A DNA stretch of 64,000 bases from an uncultured Lachnospiraceae bacterium (GTDB lineage Bacteria; Bacillota; Clostridia; Lachnospirales; Lachnospiraceae): the NCBI GenBank assembly GCA_910585765.1, contig CAJUES010000004.1, forward strand, positions 1 through 64,000, written 5' to 3'. This document shows, piece after piece, positions 35,579 to 43,673 of this stretch. The notes beneath the pieces were generated by a model. That model ran no database searches. It worked only from the letters and a program-made list of their open reading frames with translations, and was not told the origin of the DNA. How positions within the stretch are numbered: position 1 is the first letter of the stretch; each line of letters starts with the position of its first letter. The translations under genes and the position numbers were made by a program.

Positions 35579-35834
35579 TAAGTGCTAAATAGGTCGCTTA
35601 TCGGTAAATCCTTCCGTGGATACAGTGTTTCGTTTTAATGCAGGGCGTGGTTGAAGATCCTCAGCATGTTCCGGACAGAATAAAAGGCAGAAACCATAAC
35701 TGCCTCAGCTCTAGCTTTGCACTCCGGCGGCTATCTGACCAGGGAGGTCTGGAGTATGATTTTTCGGTAATGCAAAATCCCAAACAGCATGCCGTTTGTG
35801 CGCTCCCCTATACATGGCGCTTTATTTATTGCTA
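35579..35834. other. Intergenic stretch, no supported gene
   Basis: About 260 bases between the acyltransferase and the tetR promoter. A 66-codon frame at 35638-35838 has no ribosome site and no recognisable motif. No repeat of the families seen elsewhere was found. It may hold decayed mobile-element sequence. Confidence 0.4.
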
Positions 35835-35863
35835 TTGACTTCCTAACGGTGTTAGGATACAAT
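35835..35863 (+). promoter_or_regulatory. Promoter of the tetR-ybhB-like operon
   Basis: TTGACT (35835-35840), a 17-base spacer and TACAAT (35858-35863). Confidence 0.7.
35842..35856. promoter_or_regulatory. Candidate TetR operator
   Basis: CCTAAC-GGT-GTTAGG, a perfect 6+6 inverted repeat exactly between the -35 and -10 boxes of the tetR gene. Fits autorepression; a related half, ACTAACAC, follows at 35867-35874. Confidence 0.65.
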
Positions 35864-35895
35864 ATTACTAACACTATCTGGAACGGAGAATGGTT

Positions 35896-36477
35896 ATGCC
35901 ACGGCAAGGTCTTAATACTGAAACTGTTGTAAAAACAGCGGCATTATTGATTGAAGAAAACGGTTATGAGAGTTTAACTTTACATAAGCTGGCATCAAAA
36001 CTAAATGTAAAACCCGCCTCTTTATATACGCATATCCAAGGAATTGATGAACTGTATGTATCGCTGGCTGATATGGCATTAAAGCAGTTAAGCAGCATGA
36101 TGTTAGACGCTGCAAAGGGAAAGAAACGTGGAGACGCACTTCGGGCAGTAGCTGAGGCATATTGTGAGTATGTAAAACAAAACCCAGAAATGTATAGAAT
36201 AATTATGAAAATTCCCCATAGTAATTCGGAAGAATTGATTAAAACAGGGCGGGCAGTCAAATCAATTTTATTTGATGTATTGTCACAATATACGAAAGAG
36301 AATGATAAAATTATTCTTTATTCGCGATACTATCACAGCATTTTACATGGATTTGTTTCACTGGATCAAACTGGATTTTTTGATGATGCACTTCCTGCAG
36401 AGACAAGTTTATCAAATATAATAAACAATTTTATTGAGCAACTTGAAAAAATTAGTCAATCCATGGGGAGGAATTAA
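35896..36477 (+). CDS. TetR/AcrR-family transcriptional regulator
   Basis: 193 residues. DNA-binding head at about 5-55 (VVKTAALLIEENGYESLTLHKLASKLNVKPASLYTH in part) and an all-helical ligand domain of the WHG type (YHSILHGFVSLDQTGFF). The second ATG (35896) is six bases from GGAGA; the first (35890) touches it. It is cotranscribed with the YbhB-like gene and probably represses both through the palindrome in its promoter. AT-rich. Confidence 0.88.
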   Translation: MPRQGLNTETVVKTAALLIEENGYESLTLHKLASKLNVKPASLYTHIQGIDELYVSLADMALKQLSSMMLDAAKGKKRGDALRAVAEAYCEYVKQNPEMYRIIMKIPHSNSEELIKTGRAVKSILFDVLSQYTKENDKIILYSRYYHSILHGFVSLDQTGFFDDALPAETSLSNIINNFIEQLEKISQSMGRN

Positions 36478-36478
36478 A

Positions 36479-36943
36479 ATGGATACTTTATCCTTTGAAT
36501 GTAAGGGCATGAAAGGTGGGGAAAAATTCCCAAAAGTAAATACAGGAAGAGGTCAGGATATTTCGCCTGAATTTTTAATAAAGAATTTATCTCCATGCGC
36601 AAAAACACTCGCTATTATTCTTGAAGATATAAAGCATCCACTTTTTAAGAATTTTACACATTGGCTTATCTGGAATATCCCGGCTGGTAAAAAAATAGAG
36701 GGGGCAATTCCGGGCGGAAAAATTATTCCGAGTTTAGGAAATGCCAGACAAGGAATTGGTTATGGAGTATATAAGTACGCTGGCCCAAAACCGCCAAAGG
36801 GCAAACAGCATTTATATCGCTTTACTGTTTATGCTCTTGACTGTAAAATTGACTTAAGATTTCCGCATACAAAAAGCCATTTTATCAAAAAAGCAAAAGA
36901 GCACATCATTCAGCAAGGCAGTATTGTTGGCAAATTTGAGTAA
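36479..36943 (+). CDS. YbhB/YbcL-family (PEBP) protein
   Basis: 154 residues. Phosphatidylethanolamine-binding/Raf-kinase-inhibitor fold: DISPEFLIKNLSP, the HWLIWNIP strand, and GPKPPKGKQHLYRFTVYALD, which hold the conserved anion-binding site residues. Cytosolic, no signal. Function in bacteria is unresolved. Starts one base after the tetR stop, so expression follows the regulator. AT-rich like its partner. Confidence 0.88.
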   Translation: MDTLSFECKGMKGGEKFPKVNTGRGQDISPEFLIKNLSPCAKTLAIILEDIKHPLFKNFTHWLIWNIPAGKKIEGAIPGGKIIPSLGNARQGIGYGVYKYAGPKPPKGKQHLYRFTVYALDCKIDLRFPHTKSHFIKKAKEHIIQQGSIVGKFE

Positions 36944-36972
36944 CACCAGTTGTCTACGATTCATAAGCAAAG

Positions 36973-36996
36973 AAAACTGTTCTATCAACAGGTTTT
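36973..36996 (+). terminator. Terminator after the YbhB-like gene
   Basis: AAAACTGTT, loop CTATC, AACAGGTTTTT. Confidence 0.6.
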
Positions 36997-37092
36997 TATG
37001 AAGGAATGAAGTGGAAAGATAATTTTATGAAAGAGAATTAGTCAAAAATAACTGGAGCCTGCCAGAATTAAAAATTAGTTTTCTTCAATTGG

Positions 37093-37278
37093 TTGGTGGG
37101 AATAGAATTTTTCAAGAAATCGCAGGAGGCTTTGCGCGAGCTGGAACAAAAACTTTCCGAGATGACAGCGGCGAACGCTCTGAGTGAGGTTCAGAGAACA
37201 TCGTACGAATCTGTTTTGGAGGAGTACAAAGGCAAATTGAAATCCTATAGTCATAAGGAGCAGCGGCCGTTCTGGTAG
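37093..37278 (+). CDS. Short coiled-coil reading frame, doubtful gene
   Basis: 61 codons from a TTG with no ribosome site. The product is strongly helical (FFKKSQEALRELEQKLSEM) and matches nothing I recognise. Its composition is coding-like, so it may be the end of a lost gene. It lies in the 560-bp space between the AT-rich insert and the GH13 gene, in which I see no other gene. Confidence 0.25.
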   Translation: MVGIEFFKKSQEALRELEQKLSEMTAANALSEVQRTSYESVLEEYKGKLKSYSHKEQRPFW

Positions 37279-37365
37279 TTTCGGGGAATGCAGCCGGCAG
37301 ATCATAATAGGATTGTGTCAAAAAAGTAGGAATATACTGCAAGAATTATATCGATCATAAGCGTA

Positions 37366-37420
37366 CAATACAAGTAATACAACGGATTCAATACAAGTTC
37401 ACACGCTTTTTCTTGTATTG
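37366..37420. promoter_or_regulatory. Repeated CAATACAAG sites upstream of the GH13 gene
   Basis: CAATACAAGT occurs at 37366-37375 and 37389-37398 as a direct repeat, and the complement CTTGTATTG at 37412-37420. Three copies within 55 bases, about 90 bases before the start of the glycosidase gene, look like operator sites for an unidentified regulator. Confidence 0.45.
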
Positions 37421-37507
37421 ACCGGTGTAGTATGGCCTGGTGCAGTCCGCGCCTGAAAAGGGCGGATTGCGGCGGCAGGCACGGACTGTATAGAAGGAGG
37501 AAGACTC

Positions 37508-39235
37508 ATGGAGTATGCGGCGATCAGACATTTTGCAGATAAGAGGTATTGCTATGCGATAGAGAAGGGGCGTTTTCTCATCAGGCTCGAGATCAAGAGG
37601 GGCGATGCGGAGAGCGTGGTCCTGCATGTGCAGGACAAATATCTGCCGTTGAAGATCATGGACACACGGCAGGAGCATCTGATGCGGGTGGCGTGCTCAG
37701 ACGATCACATTGATTATTATGAGGCAGAGCTGGATATGGATGTGGTCTGCCTCCGGTATTTTTTTGAGATAAAGGACACTGCGGGAAAGGTCACTTTCTA
37801 CGGCAATCACAACTTTTTCGACGAGTGCATCACGGACATCGACAGGATGTTTGACTGTCCGCAGAATCTTCGGGAGGAGGAGCTGTTCGAGCTTCCGGAG
37901 TGGGCGAAGAACAAGGTTATCTACCAGATCTTTCCGTCCCGTTTTGCCACGGACAAGGAGGTTCCCGAGGAGGAGTGGTATCAGGCTCCGATCGGTCATC
38001 AGGCAGATCTGAAAGGTTCGCTGCGCGGGATCATCAATCATCTGGATCACATAAAAAATCTGGGCGTGGATGTGATCTACATGACGCCGGTATTCAGTTC
38101 TAGTTCCAGCCATAAGTACAATATTGACGACTATTATAAGATCGACCCGTCGTTTGGCACCAAGGCGGACTTGAAGGAGCTGACCGAAAAGGCGCATGCG
38201 CTCGGGATGTACGTCATTCTGGACGGCGTGTTCAACCACACGGGGGTGGATTTCTTTGCGTTTAAGGACGTGATGGAAAAGAAAGAGCAGTCGGACTATC
38301 TGGACTGGTATTATATCAGCGACTTTCCGCTGGTGATGGAGTGGGGGAAGAAGCCGAACTATAAGACGTTCAGCTATGCCCCGATGATGCCGAAGCTGAA
38401 TCTGCAGAACAGGGAGACGGCGGATTTTGTCATCGATGTGGCATCGTACTGGATCCGGGAATGCGATATTGACGGGTGGCGCCTGGACGTCGCGGACGAG
38501 ATCCACCACGCTTTCTGGAAGAGATTCCGCAGGGAGATCAAGGCGGTGAAGAAGGATGCACTGATCATCGGGGAGATCTGGCATTTTGCGGGGGACTTTC
38601 TGGAGGGCGACGAGTGGGACAGCATCATGAATTACCAGTTTTATCATGCGGTGATGGATCTGGTCGCCTCGGACCGTATGCGCGCCTCGTCGTTTGTCGG
38701 GAAACTGAATTTTATGAAAGGAAATCTGAACCGGAAACTGGAAGGGTATCTGTGGAATTTTATCGATACCCACGATACAGCAAGGTTTCTGCACAGCGTC
38801 CAGAACGATGTGAGAAAGCAGAAACTGGCGGCAGCGCTGCAGTTGCTGCTGCCCGGTATGCCGATGATCTATTACGGCGACGAGGTGGGGATGGACGGCG
38901 CCATGGATCCGGACTGCAGGCGCGGTATGCTCTGGGATCCGGACAGACAGGACAGGGAGCTGTTTGGTTACTATCAGACATTGATCCGGATCCGGCATGA
39001 TCATCCTGCGTTGACGGAGGGAACGGTCGTGGAGCAGTACGCCGATGACGATACAGGATTAATTTATATAGAAAGAACGTTGAATGGACAGCATGTCATA
39101 CTTGTCTTTCACACGCGGGAAGGCAGTGCGGGACTGCAGTCGTTACAGGGGATGAAAAACCTCGTGGGCGGCAGCGTGTTTACAGGAACGCTGGGAGACT
39201 ATGAGACGGTGGTGCTTGTCAACGAAACTGCGTGA
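37508..39235 (+). CDS. GH13 neopullulanase/cyclomaltodextrinase-type glycosidase
   Basis: 575 residues. N-terminal beta-sandwich (about 1-125), then the GH13 barrel with all regions: DGVFNHTG (region I), DGWRLDVADE (nucleophile Asp327), IIGEIWH (acid Glu356), FIDTHDTAR (Asp423), and a short C-terminal domain. The N-terminal module and GMPMIYYGDEVGMDGAMDPDCR loop indicate the GH13_20 group that degrades maltodextrins, cyclodextrins or pullulan in the cytosol. No signal peptide. ATG follows GAAGGAGGAAGA. Single-gene unit. Confidence 0.92.
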   Translation: MEYAAIRHFADKRYCYAIEKGRFLIRLEIKRGDAESVVLHVQDKYLPLKIMDTRQEHLMRVACSDDHIDYYEAELDMDVVCLRYFFEIKDTAGKVTFYGNHNFFDECITDIDRMFDCPQNLREEELFELPEWAKNKVIYQIFPSRFATDKEVPEEEWYQAPIGHQADLKGSLRGIINHLDHIKNLGVDVIYMTPVFSSSSSHKYNIDDYYKIDPSFGTKADLKELTEKAHALGMYVILDGVFNHTGVDFFAFKDVMEKKEQSDYLDWYYISDFPLVMEWGKKPNYKTFSYAPMMPKLNLQNRETADFVIDVASYWIRECDIDGWRLDVADEIHHAFWKRFRREIKAVKKDALIIGEIWHFAGDFLEGDEWDSIMNYQFYHAVMDLVASDRMRASSFVGKLNFMKGNLNRKLEGYLWNFIDTHDTARFLHSVQNDVRKQKLAAALQLLLPGMPMIYYGDEVGMDGAMDPDCRRGMLWDPDRQDRELFGYYQTLIRIRHDHPALTEGTVVEQYADDDTGLIYIERTLNGQHVILVFHTREGSAGLQSLQGMKNLVGGSVFTGTLGDYETVVLVNETA

Positions 39236-39426
39236 TCTGCAGCGGTCACGACCTGGAAAAGTATCGTATCGGTATCTTGTAAAATATTTTTTTGAATTTT
39301 ATAAAAAAATGAAAGGATTGCAGCCTTGCGCGCGTATTTATTATGAAACAGGAAATCAATCTGAATATATGCGCGGAATCGTGAGGAAATCTTCGCGTGT
39401 ACATTCCTAAAACGGAGGTAATCAGC

Positions 39427-39687
39427 ATGCGGAAAAATGTAACTAAAATAGCGGCGGTGATGGCTTTGACGGCGATCGTGGCAGGAAGCTCTTCGAGCGT
39501 GGCGTTTGCGCATCACGGGAGAGGACACAGGGTAGTGGTGCAGAATCCGCCGGTTGTCTGCTATGCGGACGGCAGCTGTGATGTCGACGGCGTGTGCCAG
39601 CTTGGTGTGGCGTGTGACGGGACGATTCATCACGCGTCAACGTATTATTACGGTGGAACGGGACACCACGGCGGTCATCATCACTGA
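39427..39687 (+). CDS. Small secreted histidine-rich protein
   Basis: 86 residues. Clear signal peptide (MRKNVTKIAAVMALTAIVAG, cleavage after VAFA), mature part begins HHGRGHR and ends YYGGTGHHGGHHH, with four cysteines (VVCYADGSCDVDGVCQLGVACDG in part) between. His clusters at both ends plus Cys suggest binding of metal ions outside the cell. No family recognised. The ATG at 39427 follows GGAGGTAATC. Possibly a target of the adjacent ECF sigma factor. Confidence 0.75.
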   Translation: MRKNVTKIAAVMALTAIVAGSSSSVAFAHHGRGHRVVVQNPPVVCYADGSCDVDGVCQLGVACDGTIHHASTYYYGGTGHHGGHHH

Positions 39688-39746
39688 TCGGTCCCAATGC
39701 TGTCGATAAGGACAGCGGATCGTGTGTGCACAAGATACAGAGTCAG

Positions 39747-39775
39747 AAACCCTGTCAGCGATTGACGGGGTTTTT
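39747..39775 (+). terminator. Terminator after the His-rich gene
   Basis: AAACCCTGTCA, loop GCGAT, TGACGGGGTTTTT, with one G-T pair. Confidence 0.82.
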
Positions 39776-39864
39776 GAATGTGGCGAGAACATGTGACGGG
39801 TGCCCGGCGCGCGAGTGGGGAGTGGTGTTTCCAATGCTCGGCAGGCAGATGAGGGGGAAAACAA

Positions 39865-40344
39865 TTGAAGAGCACAGAGGATGTGAACCGTGTCATGGAG
39901 GCTTACGCGGACATGGTGCGGAGGATTTGTTTCGTACATCTGAAGAACAGGCACGACACGGAGGATGTATTCCAGAATGTTTATATGAAATATTTGTTGT
40001 ATGAAGGCTCTTTCGAGAGCATCGAACACGAGAAGGCATGGTTTGTGCGTGTGACCATCAACGCCTGCACGGACTGGCTCCGCGCCCTGTCGCGCAGAAA
40101 ATGGGTTCCGCTCGAGGTGCTGGCGGAGGAGAGTGTGATGCCAGGCGATCCGTCAAAAGAAGTTTTGGAGGCTGTGCTGAGGCTTCCTGAAAAATACCGG
40201 GATGTGATCTATCTCTTTTATTATGAGGAGTACACGGCAGTGGAGATTGCGAAGATTCTAAAGAAAAAGGAGAACACGGTTTATACATGGCTTTCCAGGG
40301 CAAAAGATATCCTGCGTGAAAAGTTGGGAGGTGAATGGTCATGA
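39865..40344 (+). CDS. ECF-type RNA polymerase sigma factor
   Basis: 159 residues. Region 2 (YADMVRRICFVHLKNRHDTEDVFQNVYMKY) and region 4 (RLPEKYRDVIYLFYYEEYTAVEIAKIL, ENTVYTWLSRAKDILREKL) are complete. TTG start at 39865, about seven bases after GAGGGGGA; no ATG is available before region 2. Stop overlaps the ATG of the RsgI-like gene, so sigma and anti-sigma are coupled. Confidence 0.92.
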   Translation: MKSTEDVNRVMEAYADMVRRICFVHLKNRHDTEDVFQNVYMKYLLYEGSFESIEHEKAWFVRVTINACTDWLRALSRRKWVPLEVLAEESVMPGDPSKEVLEAVLRLPEKYRDVIYLFYYEEYTAVEIAKILKKKENTVYTWLSRAKDILREKLGGEWS

Positions 40345-41090
40345 GCAGTGCGAGGAACGAGATCCAGAAGGGGATGGAGAACATACGGGCGACGGAGGAG
40401 ATGAAACGAAATACCCTGCATTATCTTGAGGCGCAGCGGGACAGGAAATACCGCGGCATTTTTCAGCGCATGCCATATAGGGCGTTGTGTTATGCCATGG
40501 CTGTCATCTGTATTTTCATACTGGCTGGGACGGGCGGCTACAGCGTGTACAGCAGACCGGTATCATACATCAGCATTGATGTCAATCCGTCCATCGAGCT
40601 TGCCGTGAACCGTTTTGACAGGGTTGTCTCTGCAACGGGCTACAATGCGGACGGCGAGGATATCCTGCAGCATGTCTCCCTGGAAAATATTTCGTATCTG
40701 CAGGCGATCGACCGGCTGCTCCAGGATGCCTATTACAGCCAGTTCCTGAACAGAGATTCCACGTTGGTGGTGACGGTGGTTTCGGAGCATTCGGATACAA
40801 TGCTGGAACAGATCAACAGGAATGGCACGTTCCAGTCGTTGGACGCGAAGACTTACAGCAGCGATACTGCCTGTATGGAGGAGGCGCACCAGCATGAGAT
40901 GTCCTTTGGGAAATACAGGGCGTTTCTGGAATTGTCGCAGTATGACGACAGCATTACTGTCGAGGACTGCCACGGGATGACGATGGGAGAGATCCAGAAC
41001 AGGATCAGATCCTGCCAGGGGCATGGCGGCTCCAGGACGACGGAGCAACACTCCGACGGGCACTCCGGCAAACATGTCAGCAAAAGCTGA
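40341..41090 (+). CDS. RsgI-like anti-sigma factor
   Basis: 249 residues, type II membrane protein: cytosolic head (1-50), one membrane segment (ALCYAMAVICIFILAGTGGY), then the RsgI-type external domain with YISIDVNPSIELAVNRFDRVVSATGYNADG in part. It would hold the ECF sigma factor inactive until an outside signal. The C-terminus is His/Ser-rich (EQHSDGHSGKHVSKS), echoing the His-rich secreted protein upstream. The ATG at 40341 is preferred, nine bases after GGAGG. Confidence 0.85.
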   Translation: MSSARNEIQKGMENIRATEEMKRNTLHYLEAQRDRKYRGIFQRMPYRALCYAMAVICIFILAGTGGYSVYSRPVSYISIDVNPSIELAVNRFDRVVSATGYNADGEDILQHVSLENISYLQAIDRLLQDAYYSQFLNRDSTLVVTVVSEHSDTMLEQINRNGTFQSLDAKTYSSDTACMEEAHQHEMSFGKYRAFLELSQYDDSITVEDCHGMTMGEIQNRIRSCQGHGGSRTTEQHSDGHSGKHVSKS

Positions 41091-41193
41091 CGGGTGCGCG
41101 GCGGGATATTTCATATTGTCTACCGCGCGAGAATGATGTATAGTATTATAGGAAAGAAAAGGGTTGTGGTTGTTAATGCTATATACAAGGGGA

Positions 41194-41877
41194 ATGAGTA
41201 CATTGAAAACGATATTGTTGATCGAGGACGACAGGGACTTAAATACCGGGTTGACATGCGACCTGGAGATGGAGCACTATAGGGTGCGCTCTGCATTTAC
41301 GCTTGCGGACGGGCAGCGGATCCTGGACAGCGAGGCACCGGATCTGATTCTCTTAGACGGCAATCTGCCGGACGGGGACGGCTTTGCGTTCTGCAGGAAA
41401 GTCAGATCCCAATATGACATTCCTGTCATTTTTTTGACGGCGAGAGATATGGAGCAGGAGGAGATGCAGGGGTTTGACTGCGGGGCTGTCGATTATATCA
41501 CAAAGCCGTTCAAGATGCCGATACTCCACAGGCGGCTGCAGGCTGCACTCCGCAAAACGGGCGCGCGGGAGGAGTGCAGTCTGTACGATGACGGGTATCT
41601 GCAGATCGACTTTGACCAGATGACTGCTGTGCGGGATAACGAACCGCTCACGATGACGCCGACCGAATTCAGGATCCTGCGGCTTTTGATTGCGAACGCG
41701 GACAAAGTCATGACCAAGCGCCTGCTGCTGGAAAAGATATGGGACAACAGCGGGAATTTTGTCGATGAGCACGCGGTGGCAGTGAACATCAACCGTCTGC
41801 GCAAGAAGATCGAGTCACAGGACCACGAGTACATCAGGACGCTGTACGGTGTGGGTTATCAGTGGAGAAACGGTTAG
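41194..41877 (+). CDS. OmpR/PhoB-family response regulator
   Basis: 227 residues. Receiver with ILLIEDDRDLN and phospho-Asp in LILLDGNLPDGDGF, Lys in YITKPFK, then a winged-helix DNA-binding domain (LTMTPTEFRILRLLIANADKV, VAVNINRLRKKIE, IRTLYGVGYQWRNG). Start uncertain: ATG at 41194 is used; the TTG at 41203 has AGGGG ten bases before it and gives the usual LKTILLIEDD start. Forms a cascade with the kinase and ABC transporter downstream. Confidence 0.9.
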   Translation: MSTLKTILLIEDDRDLNTGLTCDLEMEHYRVRSAFTLADGQRILDSEAPDLILLDGNLPDGDGFAFCRKVRSQYDIPVIFLTARDMEQEEMQGFDCGAVDYITKPFKMPILHRRLQAALRKTGAREECSLYDDGYLQIDFDQMTAVRDNEPLTMTPTEFRILRLLIANADKVMTKRLLLEKIWDNSGNFVDEHAVAVNINRLRKKIESQDHEYIRTLYGVGYQWRNG

Positions 41878-41914
41878 GGCAGGGAAATGGGACAAATGGG
41901 GGAAACGGGATAAG

Positions 41915-42862
41915 ATGGAATGGATCGTGTTTGGAGGCGCGGCGCTGCTGTTTGCGGCGTCCGTGGCTGTTTTGCTGTATGTCAGAAAAGGGCTTGTGCA
42001 GTACACGACGCAGCTGATGTACAGTCTTGATGCCATACTTGCGGGGGAGGATGGGATCGACTTCCGGGAAGACAGGGAGATGTTGAACGGAAAACTGCAG
42101 GCGAAGCTGAACCAGCTCAATGAGGTGATCGAACAGCGGGCGGGGGAGAACCTCCGGCAGCGGGAGCTGCTAGAGGCGATCATCTCCGACATATCCCACC
42201 AGGTGAAGACACCGATCGCGAGCATACGGATGTATCACGACCTGCTGGGGAGAAAGGAACTCGGGAAGAGCAGGCGGGCAGAATTTCTCGGCGCGGTGGG
42301 GCATCAGGTCGACAAGCTGGAATTTTTCATGAAAAGCATGATCCGCATGTCCCGGCTCGAGACAGGGATCGTGCAGGTGCAGCCAAAACAGAATCCGGTC
42401 TATGAATTGATCGCACAGGCGGTGTGTGATGTGGCGCTGAAGGCTGAAAAGAAAAAAATAGATATCGTCATCGACGAAAGTGTCGAGTCATCGGAGTCAG
42501 ACGGTGAAAAACTGAGCGCGTATTTTGATGCCCGGTGGACAGCCGAGGCGGTGTTCAATATCCTGGACAACAGTGTCAAGTATACGCAGGATGGGGGGAA
42601 GATCGTTATTTCTGCCAGAAAGACGGACTTTTTTGTGCGGATCGGGATCCGGGATAACGGCAGAGGTATCGCGGAGGCGAGGATCCCGCTGATCTTTAAG
42701 CGTTTTTACAGGGAACCGGAATCCGCCGACGTCGAGGGTGTCGGCATCGGTCTGTATCTGGCGCGTGAGATCGTGATGAATCAAAAGGGATTTATCGAGG
42801 TGCACTCCAGGGAGGGGGAGGGCACGGCAGTCTTTGTGAACCTGCCGGTGGAGATTTTTTGA
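41915..42862 (+). CDS. Sensor histidine kinase (BceS-like context)
   Basis: 315 residues. A single N-terminal membrane segment (WIVFGGAALLFAASVAVLLYV) and no external sensing domain, then dimerisation helix with ISDISHQVKTPIAS (phospho-His), N box ILDNSVKYT, G1 DNGRGI and G2 GVGIGLYLA. Kinases of this sparse form sense through a partner ABC transporter, here encoded just downstream, in antimicrobial-peptide resistance systems. Its stop codon overlaps a family A repeat end (TTTTGAACACGCTCTA). Confidence 0.9.
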   Translation: MEWIVFGGAALLFAASVAVLLYVRKGLVQYTTQLMYSLDAILAGEDGIDFREDREMLNGKLQAKLNQLNEVIEQRAGENLRQRELLEAIISDISHQVKTPIASIRMYHDLLGRKELGKSRRAEFLGAVGHQVDKLEFFMKSMIRMSRLETGIVQVQPKQNPVYELIAQAVCDVALKAEKKKIDIVIDESVESSESDGEKLSAYFDARWTAEAVFNILDNSVKYTQDGGKIVISARKTDFFVRIGIRDNGRGIAEARIPLIFKRFYREPESADVEGVGIGLYLAREIVMNQKGFIEVHSREGEGTAVFVNLPVEIF

Positions 42863-42878
42863 ACACGCTCTATGTGAG

Positions 42879-42931
42879 GATTATCTCAAAACTGTTATTA
42901 TTTTGAGAACAGTTTGAGATAATCTTTTTTT
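42879..42931 (+). terminator. Strong terminator between kinase and ABC transporter
   Basis: GATTATCTCAAAACTGTT (42879-42896) pairs with AACAGTTTGAGATAATC (42908-42924), one bulged A, then seven T residues. The transporter therefore needs its own promoter, probably activated by the response regulator. Confidence 0.88.
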
Positions 42932-42989
42932 ATGCTTATGATAACAAAAAACATTAGAGTAGATCATATGGAAAGCAGGAGGGAAGATC

Positions 42990-43658
<669 letters not shown>

Positions 43659-43673
43659 GGGGGAGTGGGTGAG

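Noticed and set aside
35638..35838. 66-codon frame before tetR
   Set aside because: No ribosome site, no recognised motif, and it runs into the tetR promoter.
37697..39004. 435-codon frame on the minus strand
   Set aside because: Shadow of the GH13 gene with no family features.
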